64,000 nucleotides of DNA from Amycolatopsis dendrobii. GTDB lineage: Bacteria > Actinomycetota > Actinomycetes > Mycobacteriales > Pseudonocardiaceae. The position numbers and the translations under genes are program-made. Of the stretch, positions 24,102 through 32,477 are shown one piece after another. The stretch is taken from positions 1 to 64,000 of the forward strand of contig NZ_JACGZW010000016.1 in assembly GCF_014145675.1 (NCBI RefSeq). Direction: 5' to 3'. The number at the start of each line of letters is the position of its first letter. The first letter of the stretch is position 1. The notes beneath the pieces were generated by a model. The model searched no databases. It was not told the DNA's origin and saw only the letters and a list, made by a program, of their open reading frames with translations.

Positions 24102-25355
24102 CTACCGTTGGTGATCTTGCGCCGCGTGCGTTCGCCGCGCACGGGCGAACACCCACCACCGCAGAACGGCGAACCGGACGACTCCGCCGACGAAACTGGC
24201 CGCGAGAAGCGCGGCGGTTTGCTGCCCGGCGGAGGGATGCGGGACGACGGCGTCGAGGGCCGCGAGGACGACCGATCCGTAGCCGGCGTAGAAGGCGAAA
24301 GTGACGAGATCCTGAAGATGCCGCTTGCCCGCGCGGCTGCTCCGGTTGGCGAAAGTGACGCGCCGGTGGAACTCGGTGTTGCCGACCGTCGTGATCGCGA
24401 GCGCGGCGAGATTCGCCCATTGCGCGCCGATTTCCGGACGGAAGGCGAGGAAGAGGACGGCCTGGAGCCCGGTGGTGACGACACCGGCGGCCAGGTACCA
24501 GGCAGCATGGCCGCCCATTTCGCGGCGGCGGGTGCCGCGGTCTTCGGGGTTTGGCCGATTATCGGCGACGCTCGACGGCTCCGGGCGTGTGGTGAGGACG
24601 GCTGGCTTCGAGTGGGTCCGGTTGCGAGCGGGCCTGGCTGCAAGATCCGTCGCGGCTCGCGGTTGGCGGCCGGTTTCCGCAGGGTTGTGGTTGGCGGGGT
24701 TTGACGGCAGCAGGTCAGCGTCTTTCGCTGCTTCATGACGGTCGTTGTTCGGATTCGCCGTTGAACGGCGACTGGCACGTTCGCCGCTGGCTTCCGATCG
24801 CGACAGGCCGGTCTCGCCAGTTGCTGGCTGAAGACGGTCGCTCGTAGTTGCCGTCGAGCGACGACCGGCGACCTCTGGCGGCAGCTTGCCGTCTCTGGCC
24901 GCCGTTTCTTGGCGATTGGTGCTCGCGGCGTTCACCCAGTCGTGGCTGGCGGCTCCGGGGACTGGCGCGGGCGCAGTTGCCCTTTCGCGGCGATCGGAGC
25001 TTGAGCTGGCCGCTAGGGGTCGACGAGGTCCGTTGTCTTCGGGCTTCGGCGGCAGCTGGTCAGTCGTTCCCTGGCGCTCGGCGCTCGGATTCGCCGCTGA
25101 GAGGCGACGGGCGTTTTCCGCGCGGCGGTCGGCGGGGGAGTCCAGCAGATCGGGGCGAGTCTCGATCTCGTCGGCGAGTGCGTCGGCCACTCGGTGCTGG
25201 TCGGCGGCCTCGGCGGAGTCCGGACGGCGGTGGCTCGGAGCCGCGTCGAGCGTGCGGAACTCCGGCTGCGCGTCATCGCCGAGCGGGTCGCCGCTGGGTT
25301 TGCGCCGGGGGCGGAGTCCGATCCGGCCGCGCGGTTTCCACCTGGTGGTGGTCAT
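24102..25355 (-). CDS. GtrA-family membrane protein with long disordered N-terminal region
   Basis: 417 aa from the ATG at 25355. The last 135 residues are a four-helix GtrA-like domain (WYLAAGVVTTGLQAVLFLAF, ANLAALAITTVGNTEFHRRVTF, LVTFAFYAGYGSVVLAALDAV, then a final helix and WWVFARARR). GtrA proteins are thought to flip or handle polyprenyl-linked sugars for cell-envelope glycosylation. The first 280 residues are polar, rich in Arg, Ser, Ala, Pro and Asp, and contain three related blocks beginning RRLSAANP, RRSTATTS and RRSTANPN. Normal GtrA proteins are about 130-150 aa, so the head is unusual. The start is uncertain; an internal start at MGGHAAWYL would give a standard protein. Confidence 0.72.
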   Translation of the reverse strand: MTTTRWKPRGRIGLRPRRKPSGDPLGDDAQPEFRTLDAAPSHRRPDSAEAADQHRVADALADEIETRPDLLDSPADRRAENARRLSAANPSAERQGTTDQLPPKPEDNGPRRPLAASSSSDRRERATAPAPVPGAASHDWVNAASTNRQETAARDGKLPPEVAGRRSTATTSDRLQPATGETGLSRSEASGERASRRSTANPNNDRHEAAKDADLLPSNPANHNPAETGRQPRAATDLAARPARNRTHSKPAVLTTRPEPSSVADNRPNPEDRGTRRREMGGHAAWYLAAGVVTTGLQAVLFLAFRPEIGAQWANLAALAITTVGNTEFHRRVTFANRSSRAGKRHLQDLVTFAFYAGYGSVVLAALDAVVPHPSAGQQTAALLAASFVGGVVRFAVLRWWVFARARRTHAAQDHQR

Positions 25356-25502
25356 AGTCCCGACGCTAGCTCCGCTTCGCCCGCTGACGCCCTGGCGGAC
25401 CGAAGGAAACCCTGTGATTCCGACGACAGCCGTTCGGCCCGTTTCACTCGGAGTCGCCTCGGGTAGCTCACCACGAACAATCCGGACTTTCGGGAGGTGC
25501 CC

Positions 25503-25814
25503 GTGAGCGATCCCGGTGACGACACTCCCCGCGAGGGTCGAGCGCCCGGCGCGGACGGCTCTCGTGCCGAGCCGTTTCGTACGTCCGGCTTCCTGGGCGC
25601 GGCAACTTCTGGCGAGGTCCGGGAAAGCCAGCGTGCGGGGGACGAGCCGGAGGTTCGGCCGCCGGTCGACGCCGATGGGGACGACCCCGGCCTGGGGCCG
25701 CTCAGCTCGGCGGGGGACGGATGGCCCCCGGTGCCCGCACAGGGCGAACGGGTCGACCACGGAGGCGGCACGGTCGCCGACGCGATCCGGTCGGCCATGG
25801 CCCGAAGATCCTGA
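25503..25814 (+). CDS. Small acidic hypothetical protein (103 aa)
   Basis: 103 aa, starting at a GTG with CGGGAGG 5 nt upstream, beginning SDPGDDTPREGRAPG. It is rich in Asp, Glu, Gly and Pro, with no hydrophobic helix until a short amphipathic end (TVADAIRSAMARR). Predicted disordered and cytoplasmic. It is divergent from the GtrA-type gene with 147 bp between starts. No family recognised; the ribosome site and bias favour a real gene, but confidence is moderate. Confidence 0.5.
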   Translation: MSDPGDDTPREGRAPGADGSRAEPFRTSGFLGAATSGEVRESQRAGDEPEVRPPVDADGDDPGLGPLSSAGDGWPPVPAQGERVDHGGGTVADAIRSAMARRS

Positions 25815-25958
25815 TTTCAAACGTATTTGTGACAGGTTCCACCGTCGCGGCAAACGGCCTCGCGCTCACACTGCGCGACCGTCGTGCCGCCTTTAGCGTG
25901 AAAAACCACCCTGCAACCGACCGCGCGCATCCGACTGCGACGAAGGGAAGGCCGAAAG

Positions 25959-26264
25959 ATGCTGACCGTTACCGAAGCCGCCGCCGAGGCGATCACCGCG
26001 TTGACCGCTGAACAAGGCAGTGACTCCGAGAAGAGCGGCCTGCGCTTCGCGCTGCAGAGCATGGAAGGCGACGGCGCCCAGTTGGCGCTGTCGGTAGCCC
26101 CGGCCCCGGAGGACGGCGACCGCATCGTCGGCGCCGACGGCGGAGCCAAGGTCTTCCTCGAGCCGCAGGCAGCGGCGTTGCTCGACGACAAGGTCCTCGA
26201 CGTTCAGCAGGACGACACCGGCGACGTCGCCTTCGCCGTCCTGCCGCAGCAGCAGTCCGCCTGA
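25959..26264 (+). CDS. HesB/IscA-like protein lacking cluster-binding cysteines
   Basis: 101 aa. The N-terminus MLTVTEAAAEAITAL and the general beta-rich pattern (GLRFALQS, AQLALSVAPAPEDGD, KVFLEPQAAALLDDKVLDV) fit the A-type iron-sulfur carrier fold. The protein contains no cysteine at all, whereas true carriers use three. It therefore cannot hold a [2Fe-2S] cluster in the usual way. Actinobacteria carry such paralogues of unknown role. ATG with GGGAAGG upstream; apparently monocistronic, ending about 195 nt before a strong terminator. Confidence 0.8.
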   Translation: MLTVTEAAAEAITALTAEQGSDSEKSGLRFALQSMEGDGAQLALSVAPAPEDGDRIVGADGGAKVFLEPQAAALLDDKVLDVQQDDTGDVAFAVLPQQQSA

Positions 26265-26459
26265 CGGGCTGCGCGAGCAAGCTCCCGGCCACGGGGTTCG
26301 CGCTGCGACGTCCGTCCGCTGATCCCGTGTGCCGCTCGCCGGTGCCTCCGGATGTCTCAAGACGTCCGGGACCGGTGAGTTGATTCACGGCCGATCCCTG
26401 GGTGGCGCTGCCGCCCGACGCGGGTTGTCCAGACGACGGGGTGGCTGCGTTATTGCGTG

Positions 26460-26491
26460 GAACGCTCCCGCGGTTGATCGCGGGAGCGTTC
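26460..26491. terminator. Strong hairpin terminator at the end of the glycerate kinase gene
   Basis: Perfect 13-bp stem GAACGCTCCCGCG / CGCGGGAGCGTTC with a 6-nt loop GTTGAT, between the convergent HesB-like and glycerate kinase genes and 2 nt from the kinase stop codon. It can serve both directions. Confidence 0.85.
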
Positions 26492-26493
26492 TG

Positions 26494-27621
26494 CTACCTG
26501 GTGCGCAGCCAGTCCCGTACCAGCACTCCGGCCCGTTCGCGCAGCAGTTCCGCAGCGTGCGAGCGGGCGTAGTCCAGCGACGGCGCGTGGTCTATCAGCG
26601 CGCTGCTGCCCACGACTCCCAAGCCGGCCAGCGCGTCCGCGTCCAGTTGGATCCGTCCGGCCAGCACCAGCAACGCGACGCCCGTCTGCCTGGCGCGAGC
26701 CGCGATGCCTGCCGGGGCTTTGCCGGACAGCGATTGTTCGTCCAGCGAGCCCTCTCCGGTGATCACTAGGTCCGCGCCGGTCAGCGCGCTGTCGACACCG
26801 GTCAACGCGGCGATCAAGTCGAAGCCGGACGCGACTGTCGCGCCGAACCCCGCGATCGCTCCCGCCGCGACACCTCCGCCAGCCCCGGCTCCGGGGAGGT
26901 CGGAGACGTCCGGTGCGCCAGCCCGCACAAGCGCCTTAGCCCAGTGCGACAGGCTTTCGTCCAGCGCGTGGACGTCGTCCGGTGCCGCACCCTTTTGCGG
27001 ACCGAACACAGCCGCCGCACCCTTCGCGCCGAGCAACGGGTTCGTCACGTCCGTCGCGACTGCGACCGGCACTGCGCCCAGCCGCTCCCGCACCGGGCCC
27101 AAGTCGACGCGCGCGACCTGCGTCAGCGATCCGCCGCCGAGACCGACCGGTGCGCCGGACACATCGAGGACCTCAGCACCCAGCGCAGCCAGCATGCCGG
27201 CACCGCCGTCGGTGCTCGCGGTACCGCCGACGGTCAGCACGAGCCGCCGCGCTCCGCGGGCGAGGGCGTCGTTCAGCAGTTCGCCGACCCCCCACGTGTG
27301 CGCCGCCAACGCGACGTCCCGGCTCGGCGTTACGAACTCGATTCCGCACGCCCTCGCCGATTCGACGTAGGCCGTGCCGTCGAGCAGCACATACCGAGCC
27401 TCGACCGGTTCATCCAGCGGACCGCGCACCGACAACCGCACGACGGAGCCGCCCGCGTTCTCGAGCACCTCCAGCGTCCCTTCGCCACCGTCGGCGACTG
27501 GGCACTCGGAGATCTCGGCATCCGGCAACACATCGCGCACGCCGTGCGCGATCGCTTCCGTCACCTCGACCGCGGTCAGGCTTCCTTTGAACTTGTCCGG
27601 TGCGATCACGACCCGGGTCAT
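26494..27621 (-). CDS. Glycerate kinase (GlxK/GarK family)
   Basis: 375 aa, normal for the type I glycerate 2-kinase family. The N-terminal VVIAPDKFKGSLTAVEV and ECPVADGGEGTLEVL are diagnostic, as are GGTASTDGGAGMLAALG and LVITGEGSLDEQSLSGKAP. It phosphorylates D-glycerate to 2-phosphoglycerate (the product of the bacterial GarK/GlxK class), feeding glycolysis. Its ATG overlaps the stop of the upstream hydroxyacid dehydrogenase gene by 4 nt, so the two form an operon converting glyoxylate/hydroxypyruvate-derived carbon to glycolysis. Confidence 0.95.
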   Translation of the reverse strand: MTRVVIAPDKFKGSLTAVEVTEAIAHGVRDVLPDAEISECPVADGGEGTLEVLENAGGSVVRLSVRGPLDEPVEARYVLLDGTAYVESARACGIEFVTPSRDVALAAHTWGVGELLNDALARGARRLVLTVGGTASTDGGAGMLAALGAEVLDVSGAPVGLGGGSLTQVARVDLGPVRERLGAVPVAVATDVTNPLLGAKGAAAVFGPQKGAAPDDVHALDESLSHWAKALVRAGAPDVSDLPGAGAGGGVAAGAIAGFGATVASGFDLIAALTGVDSALTGADLVITGEGSLDEQSLSGKAPAGIAARARQTGVALLVLAGRIQLDADALAGLGVVGSSALIDHAPSLDYARSHAAELLRERAGVLVRDWLRTR

Positions 27622-28565
27622 CGGCCCACCTCCGTCAGCGGCCCGGCACCGGCGAGCACCGAGACGACGTTGCGCGCGGCCAGCACCGCCATCGCTGTAC
27701 GCGTTTCCACCGTCGCCGATCCGAGGTGCGGCGTCAGCACCACGTCGTCGCGCTCCAGCAACCGAGGCTCGACGTCCGGTTCCTTCTCGAACACGTCCAG
27801 TGCCGCGCCCGCGATCTCGCCGGCTTCGAGCGCGTCGGCCAGAGCCGCCTCGTCGACGACCGGACCACGCGTGGTGTTCACCAGGTACGCACTCGGTTTC
27901 ATGGCCCGCAACGCGTCCGCGTCGACGAGGTGCCGGGTCTCAGGAGTCAGCGGACAGTGCAGCGACACGAAATCGGAACGGCGCAGCAGTTCGTCGAACG
28001 ACACGAACTCGCCGTCGAAGTCCGGTTTCGCCGACCGTCCGGAGTAGACGACCCGCATCCCGAACGCCGCCGCCCGCTTCGCCACCGCGCGACCGATCTG
28101 CCCGAGCCCGACGACGCCGAGCGTCTTGCCCTGCAGCCCGGACCCGAGCAGGAAGCCGAGGTGGAACGACCACGGCTGCCGTGCGCGCAGCAAACGTTCG
28201 CCTTCGCCGAGCCGCCGCGAGACGGCCAGCAGCAATCCGAACGCGAGATCCGCGGTGGCGTCGGTGAGCACGCCTGGCGTGTTGGCAACCACGACCCCGC
28301 GCTCGGCCAGTGCACTGACCTCCACGTTGTCGTAGCCCACCGCGACGTTCGCGACGACCTTCAGTCCGGGACCCGCCGCGTCCGCGACTGAGCCGTCGAT
28401 CCGGTCGTGCAGCATCGACACCACCGCGGCCGATCCGGCGACGAACTTCCGCAGTTCCTCGGGAGTGAGCGGCCGGTCCTGCGGCGAGATTTCGACTTCG
28501 CCTGCCTCGCCGAGAACCTGCACGGCCTCGTCCGGGATCCAGCGGGTGACAGCGATCTTCGGCAT
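27618..28565 (-). CDS. D-2-hydroxyacid dehydrogenase, probable glyoxylate/hydroxypyruvate reductase
   Basis: 315 aa. NAD(P) Rossmann motif VVGLGQIGRAVA, catalytic Arg in NTTRGPVVDE, Glu in DVFEKEPD and His in LTPHLGSAT. The substrate loop KVVANVAVGYDNVEV and the pairing with glycerate kinase point to glyoxylate or hydroxypyruvate reduction, with D-glycerate from hydroxypyruvate passing to the kinase. The cofactor-selecting residue after the second beta strand is VYSGRS, where Arg suggests NADPH preference. Start ATG at 28565 faces the pca promoter region. Confidence 0.92.
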   Translation of the reverse strand: MPKIAVTRWIPDEAVQVLGEAGEVEISPQDRPLTPEELRKFVAGSAAVVSMLHDRIDGSVADAAGPGLKVVANVAVGYDNVEVSALAERGVVVANTPGVLTDATADLAFGLLLAVSRRLGEGERLLRARQPWSFHLGFLLGSGLQGKTLGVVGLGQIGRAVAKRAAAFGMRVVYSGRSAKPDFDGEFVSFDELLRRSDFVSLHCPLTPETRHLVDADALRAMKPSAYLVNTTRGPVVDEAALADALEAGEIAGAALDVFEKEPDVEPRLLERDDVVLTPHLGSATVETRTAMAVLAARNVVSVLAGAGPLTEVGR

Positions 28566-28901
28566 GCCGAGCAGCCTAATGCCGACCGTGCCGCCCGAGC
28601 GAGGTTCGCGGCGCGCTCACCGCCGGACACCCGCCTGAGCTGCGACGGAGCGTCCAACCGCGACAGTACGCCACCGGCGTCGGCAGTGCCCGAATTCCGC
28701 ATTGCGGTACCACGCAACGAAATCCCGGTCTGCCGCCGACTGTGTCGCCGCGAAACCCGTTCGCCGACTCCTAGCGCACTGTGTTGTCTTATCGCATCAC
28801 CTCACTTCCTTCGAAGCCCAAAACCTTGCGTCGCCTTGTGCCGTCTCTCCGGACGTCCGCTTCACCCTTTGGCACTCCCACGGGCGGCCGGATCGTGCTA
28901 T
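28566..28901. other. Non-coding spacer upstream of the pca operon
   Basis: 336 bp. A frame runs through it into pcaI, but its composition is not gene-like and pcaI has its own ribosome site. It must hold the dehydrogenase promoter (minus strand); I see no hairpin or repeat in it. Confidence 0.55.
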
Positions 28902-28916
28902 GTTCTCATCTAGAAC
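28902..28916. promoter_or_regulatory. Dyad GTTCT-N5-AGAAC upstream of pcaI
   Basis: Perfect inverted repeat GTTCT/AGAAC with a 5-bp spacer, 70 nt before the pcaI start and 4 bp from the next box. Same half-site spacing as the PcaR box next to it. Confidence 0.55.
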
Positions 28917-28920
28917 TTCT

Positions 28921-28935
28921 GTGCGCTATGCGAAC
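28921..28935 (-). promoter_or_regulatory. PcaR-like operator
   Basis: Read on the minus strand this is GTTCGCATAGCGCAC. The Pseudomonas PcaR consensus as I remember it is GTTCGATAATCGCAC; both outer five-base blocks agree exactly. It lies 51 nt before pcaI, and an IclR-type regulator gene ends the operon. Confidence 0.65.
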
Positions 28936-28986
28936 ACGCTAGCACGGAACGGCGGAAGCAGGAAGATCCAGACGGAAGGGCTCGTG

Positions 28987-29796
28987 ATGGCAAGGGTGCT
29001 GTCGCTCGGCGAGGCGGTCGCCGAGCTGGTGCACGACGGAGACACCGTCGCTCTCGAGGGATTCACGCACCTCATCCCCGTGGCGGCCGGGCACGAGATC
29101 ATCCGTCAGGGCAGGCGGAACCTCACGCTCGTGCGGATGACGCCGGACATCGTCTACGACCAGCTCATCGGCGCGGGCTGTGCGAGCAAGCTGATTTTCT
29201 CGTGGGGCGGCAACCCCGGGGTCGGCTCGCTGCACCGGTTCCGCGATGCCGTGCAGCACTCGTGGCCGGCGCCGCTGGAGATCGAGGAGCACAGCCACGC
29301 GGGCATGGCGAACCGTTATGTCGCAGGCGCTTCCGGGCTCCCGTTCGCTGTGCTGCGCGGTTACACCGGCACCGATCTGCCCGCGCAGACGGACACGATC
29401 AAGCCGATCACCTGCCCGTTCACCGGCGAGCAGCTCACCGCGGTGCCCGCGCTGAACCCGGACGTCACGATCGTGCACGCGCAGCGTGCCGACCGGGCGG
29501 GCAACGTCCAGCTGTGGGGCATCGCGGGCGTGCAGAAGGAAGCGGTGCTCGCGGCGAAGCGGTCGCTGGTCACCGTCGAAGAGGTCGTCGACGAACTGGA
29601 GCCCAGGCCGGGTGCGCTGGTCCTTCCGTCCTGGGCGGTCACCGCGGTGGCCGAGGTGCCCCGCGGCGCGGCGCCCTCGTACGCCGCTGGGTACTACGAG
29701 CGGGACAACGCGGCCTACCAGGCATGGGACGAGATCGGACGGGACCGCGAGGAATTCGCCAAGTGGCTGAACGACCTGACCGGGGTGAAGGCATGA
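28987..29796 (+). CDS. pcaI: 3-oxoadipate CoA-transferase, alpha subunit
   Basis: 269 aa family I CoA-transferase alpha subunit. It shows the CoA-binding region DTVALEGFTHLIPVAAGHEIIRQG and later TVEEVVDELEPRPGALVLPSW. With the beta subunit it transfers CoA from succinyl-CoA to 3-oxoadipate. The ATG at 28987 is 6 nt after GGAAGGG; a GTG one codon earlier overlaps this spacing less well. It is the first gene of an eight-gene run and overlaps pcaJ by 4 nt. The assignment to 3-oxoadipate rather than another acid rests on the thiolase and protocatechuate dioxygenase genes that follow. Confidence 0.92.
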   Translation: MARVLSLGEAVAELVHDGDTVALEGFTHLIPVAAGHEIIRQGRRNLTLVRMTPDIVYDQLIGAGCASKLIFSWGGNPGVGSLHRFRDAVQHSWPAPLEIEEHSHAGMANRYVAGASGLPFAVLRGYTGTDLPAQTDTIKPITCPFTGEQLTAVPALNPDVTIVHAQRADRAGNVQLWGIAGVQKEAVLAAKRSLVTVEEVVDELEPRPGALVLPSWAVTAVAEVPRGAAPSYAAGYYERDNAAYQAWDEIGRDREEFAKWLNDLTGVKA

Positions 29797-30548
29797 GCGA
29801 GTACACCGCCGACGAGATGATGAGCATCGCCGCGGCCCGCGCGCTCGGCGAGGGCATGTCGTGCTTCGTCGGGATCGGATTGCCCAGCACGGCGGCGAAC
29901 CTCGCCCGGCGCACGCACGCCCCGAACCTCACGCTGATCTACGAATCGGGTTGTCTCGGCGCGAAACCCAGCAGGCTGCCGCTGTCGATCGGCGACGGCG
30001 AGCTGGCCGACACCGCCGACGCGGTGGTCAGCGTGCCCGAGGTGTTCAACTACTGGCTGCAGCCCGGCCGGATCGACGTCGGGTTCCTCGGCGCGGCGCA
30101 GCTCGACAAATTCGGCAACATCAACACCACGGTCATCGGTTCCGACTACCACGATCCGAAGGTGCGCCTTCCCGGCGCGGGCGGGGCGCCGGAGATCGCC
30201 GCGTCCTGCAAGGAGGTGTTCGTCGTGCTGCGCCAAAGCAAGCGGACGTTCGTGGACAAGGTCGACTTCGTGACGTCGTTCGGCCACGGCTCCGGGCGCG
30301 GCGACCGCGAACGGCTGGGCCTGCGCGGCGCCGGGCCGACGCTGGTGGTCACCGACCTCGGCCTGATGCGGCCCGACCCGGACACCGCGGAGCTCACGCT
30401 CACCGAACTGCACCCCGGGGTCGAGCTGGACCAGGTCGTGGAAGCGACGGGGTGGACACTGAAGACGGCCGCGGACCTCAAGACCACCCCCGCGCCCACC
30501 GAACGCGAACTGACCCTGCTCCGTGAACTGAAGAAGGCCGGCGAATGA
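29793..30548 (+). CDS. pcaJ: 3-oxoadipate CoA-transferase, beta subunit
   Basis: 251 aa beta subunit. The catalytic glutamate that forms the acyl-CoA thioester is in LIYESGCLGAKP. The GIGLPSTAANLARR loop and GAAQLDKFGNINTTVIG are family landmarks. It begins inside the stop codon of pcaI (ATGA) and ends inside the start of pcaF, giving fixed stoichiometry through coupled translation. The heterodimer product 3-oxoadipyl-CoA is the substrate of the thiolase encoded next. Confidence 0.93.
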   Translation: MSEYTADEMMSIAAARALGEGMSCFVGIGLPSTAANLARRTHAPNLTLIYESGCLGAKPSRLPLSIGDGELADTADAVVSVPEVFNYWLQPGRIDVGFLGAAQLDKFGNINTTVIGSDYHDPKVRLPGAGGAPEIAASCKEVFVVLRQSKRTFVDKVDFVTSFGHGSGRGDRERLGLRGAGPTLVVTDLGLMRPDPDTAELTLTELHPGVELDQVVEATGWTLKTAADLKTTPAPTERELTLLRELKKAGE

Positions 30549-31726
30549 GCGACGCTTACGTACTCGACGCGATCCGCACTCCCTTCGGGCGCTACGGCGG
30601 CGCTCTCTCCGGGGTGCGTCCTGACGACCTGGCCGCGGGCGTCCTGCGTGCGCTGGCCGAGCGCAACGGGCTCGATCCGTCCACTGTGGACGAGGTGCTG
30701 CTCGGCGACGCCAACGGCGCGGGCGAGGACAACCGCAACGTGGCGCGGATGGCCGCGCTTCTCGCCGGCTGGCCGACATCGGTGCCCGGTGCGACGGTGA
30801 ACCGGCTGTGCGGATCCGGCGTCGAGGCGACCATGCAGGCGAGCCGGGCGATCCAGGTCGGCGACGCTTCGCTGGTGGTCGCGGGCGGCGTCGAATCGAT
30901 GAGCCGCTCGCCGCTGGTGATGCCGAAGCCGGACAAGGCTTTCCCGGCAGGCAACCAGACGCTGTACAACACGGCACTCGGCTGGCGGATGGTCAACCCG
31001 GCGATGCCGTCGCAGTGGACCGTTTCCCTCGGCGAGTCCACCGAACTGCTCGCCGAGCGCTACGGCATCGGCCGCGAAGAGCAGGACGCGTTCGCCGCGC
31101 GCAGCCACGTGAACGCCGCGCGGGCGTGGGACGAGGGCTTCTACGACGACCACGTGGTTCCGGTCGAAGGCGTCGAGCTGACCCGGGACGAGGGCATCCG
31201 GCCGGACTCCTCGCCCGAGAAGCTCGCGAAGCTGAAAACCGTGTTCCGCAAGGAAAACGGCACCGTCACGGCGGGCAACGCGTCGCCGCTGAACGACGGT
31301 GCGTCGGCGTTGCTGCTCGGCGACGCGGCCGCGGCCGAGCGGCTCGGCAGGACGCCGCTGGCCCGCATCGCCGGCCGCGGCGCCGCGGGGGTCGACCCGG
31401 ACGTGTTCGGCATCGGCCCGGTGCGCGCGGCGGAGATCGCGCTCGGACGGGCGGGCATCGGCTGGGACGACCTCGCCGCGGTGGAGCTCAACGAGGCGTT
31501 CGCGGCGCAATCGCTGGCCTGCCTGAAAGAATGGTCGAAGCTGGACCCGGAGATCGTCAACGTCAACGGCGGCGCCATCGCGATCGGGCACCCTCTCGGC
31601 GCGTCCGGCGGCCGGATCATCGGCACGCTGGCGCATCAGCTCCGCCGCACCGGCGGCCGCTGGGGGCTCGCGGCGATCTGCATCGGCGTCGGCCAGGGTC
31701 TCGCTGTCGTACTCGAGAATCGCTGA
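30545..31726 (+). CDS. pcaF: 3-oxoadipyl-CoA thiolase
   Basis: 393 aa thiolase with the acylated cysteine in NRLCGSGVEA, His in AIGHPLGASGG and the second cysteine in AICIGVGQG. It cleaves 3-oxoadipyl-CoA to succinyl-CoA and acetyl-CoA, the last step of the beta-ketoadipate pathway. Length and motifs are standard. ATG overlaps the pcaJ stop; 16 nt separate it from pcaH. Confidence 0.95.
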   Translation: MSDAYVLDAIRTPFGRYGGALSGVRPDDLAAGVLRALAERNGLDPSTVDEVLLGDANGAGEDNRNVARMAALLAGWPTSVPGATVNRLCGSGVEATMQASRAIQVGDASLVVAGGVESMSRSPLVMPKPDKAFPAGNQTLYNTALGWRMVNPAMPSQWTVSLGESTELLAERYGIGREEQDAFAARSHVNAARAWDEGFYDDHVVPVEGVELTRDEGIRPDSSPEKLAKLKTVFRKENGTVTAGNASPLNDGASALLLGDAAAAERLGRTPLARIAGRGAAGVDPDVFGIGPVRAAEIALGRAGIGWDDLAAVELNEAFAAQSLACLKEWSKLDPEIVNVNGGAIAIGHPLGASGGRIIGTLAHQLRRTGGRWGLAAICIGVGQGLAVVLENR

Positions 31727-31742
31727 GAAAGGGGGAGGCATC

Positions 31743-32477
31743 GTGGCCACACCGACCGACCGGCGCCTGCCGCAGTACCGGCCTGATCCGGACGGCACCC
31801 ACCCGCCGCTCGACTACGCGCCATACCGTTCCACCGCGCTGCGGCATCCGACGCAGCCGCTGGTCCTGCTGCCGCAGATGCTCACCGAGGTCACCGGTCC
31901 GCTGCTCGGCCCGGGGCGGCTCGGCGAGTTCGACAACGACCTCACCCGCCAGCACGCGGGCGAGCCGCAAGGGCAGCGGATCATCGTCACCGGCAGGCTT
32001 CTCGACGGCGACGGACGGCCGATCCGCAACTCGCTCGTGGAGATCTGGCAGGCCAACGCGGGGGGCCGCTACCGGCACACCGGCGACCGCTGGCCGTCCC
32101 CGCTCGACCCGAACTTCGACGGGCTCGGCCGCACGCTGACCGACGACGACGGCCGCTACGAGTTCACCACCATCAAGCCTGGTGCGTACCCGTGGAAGAA
32201 CCACGACAACGCCTGGCGTCCGGCGCACATCCACTTCTCAGTGTTCGGTACGGCGTTCACCCAGCGGCTCGTCACGCAGATGTACTTCCCGGACGACCCG
32301 CTGTTCTCGCAGGATCCGATCTTCAACTCCATTCCGGACGAGAAGGCGCGGCAGCGGATGATCTCCCGGTTCGACCTCGACCGCACCGAAGAGGAATGGG
32401 CGCTGGCGTTCCAGTTCGACATCGTGGTGCGCGGGCGGGAACAGTCGGTGTTCGAGGACGAGGAGGAGGACGAGTGA
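31743..32477 (+). CDS. pcaH: Protocatechuate 3,4-dioxygenase, beta subunit
   Basis: 244 aa intradiol ring-cleavage dioxygenase beta subunit, which carries the catalytic Fe(III). Ligand tyrosines are visible in GGRYRHTGD and KPGAYPWKNH, and the two histidines in WRPAHIHFSVFG. It opens protocatechuate to 3-carboxy-cis,cis-muconate. The GTG follows GGGGGAGG. The acidic C-terminus (EDEEEDE) contains the start of pcaG in another frame (GTGA overlap). Confidence 0.96.
   Translation: MATPTDRRLPQYRPDPDGTHPPLDYAPYRSTALRHPTQPLVLLPQMLTEVTGPLLGPGRLGEFDNDLTRQHAGEPQGQRIIVTGRLLDGDGRPIRNSLVEIWQANAGGRYRHTGDRWPSPLDPNFDGLGRTLTDDDGRYEFTTIKPGAYPWKNHDNAWRPAHIHFSVFGTAFTQRLVTQMYFPDDPLFSQDPIFNSIPDEKARQRMISRFDLDRTEEEWALAFQFDIVVRGREQSVFEDEEEDE

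Noticed and set aside
28702-28986. Upstream extension of pcaI by about 95 codons
   Set aside because: The extension contains the operator-like boxes, is not family sequence, and pcaI has a good ribosome site at its own ATG.
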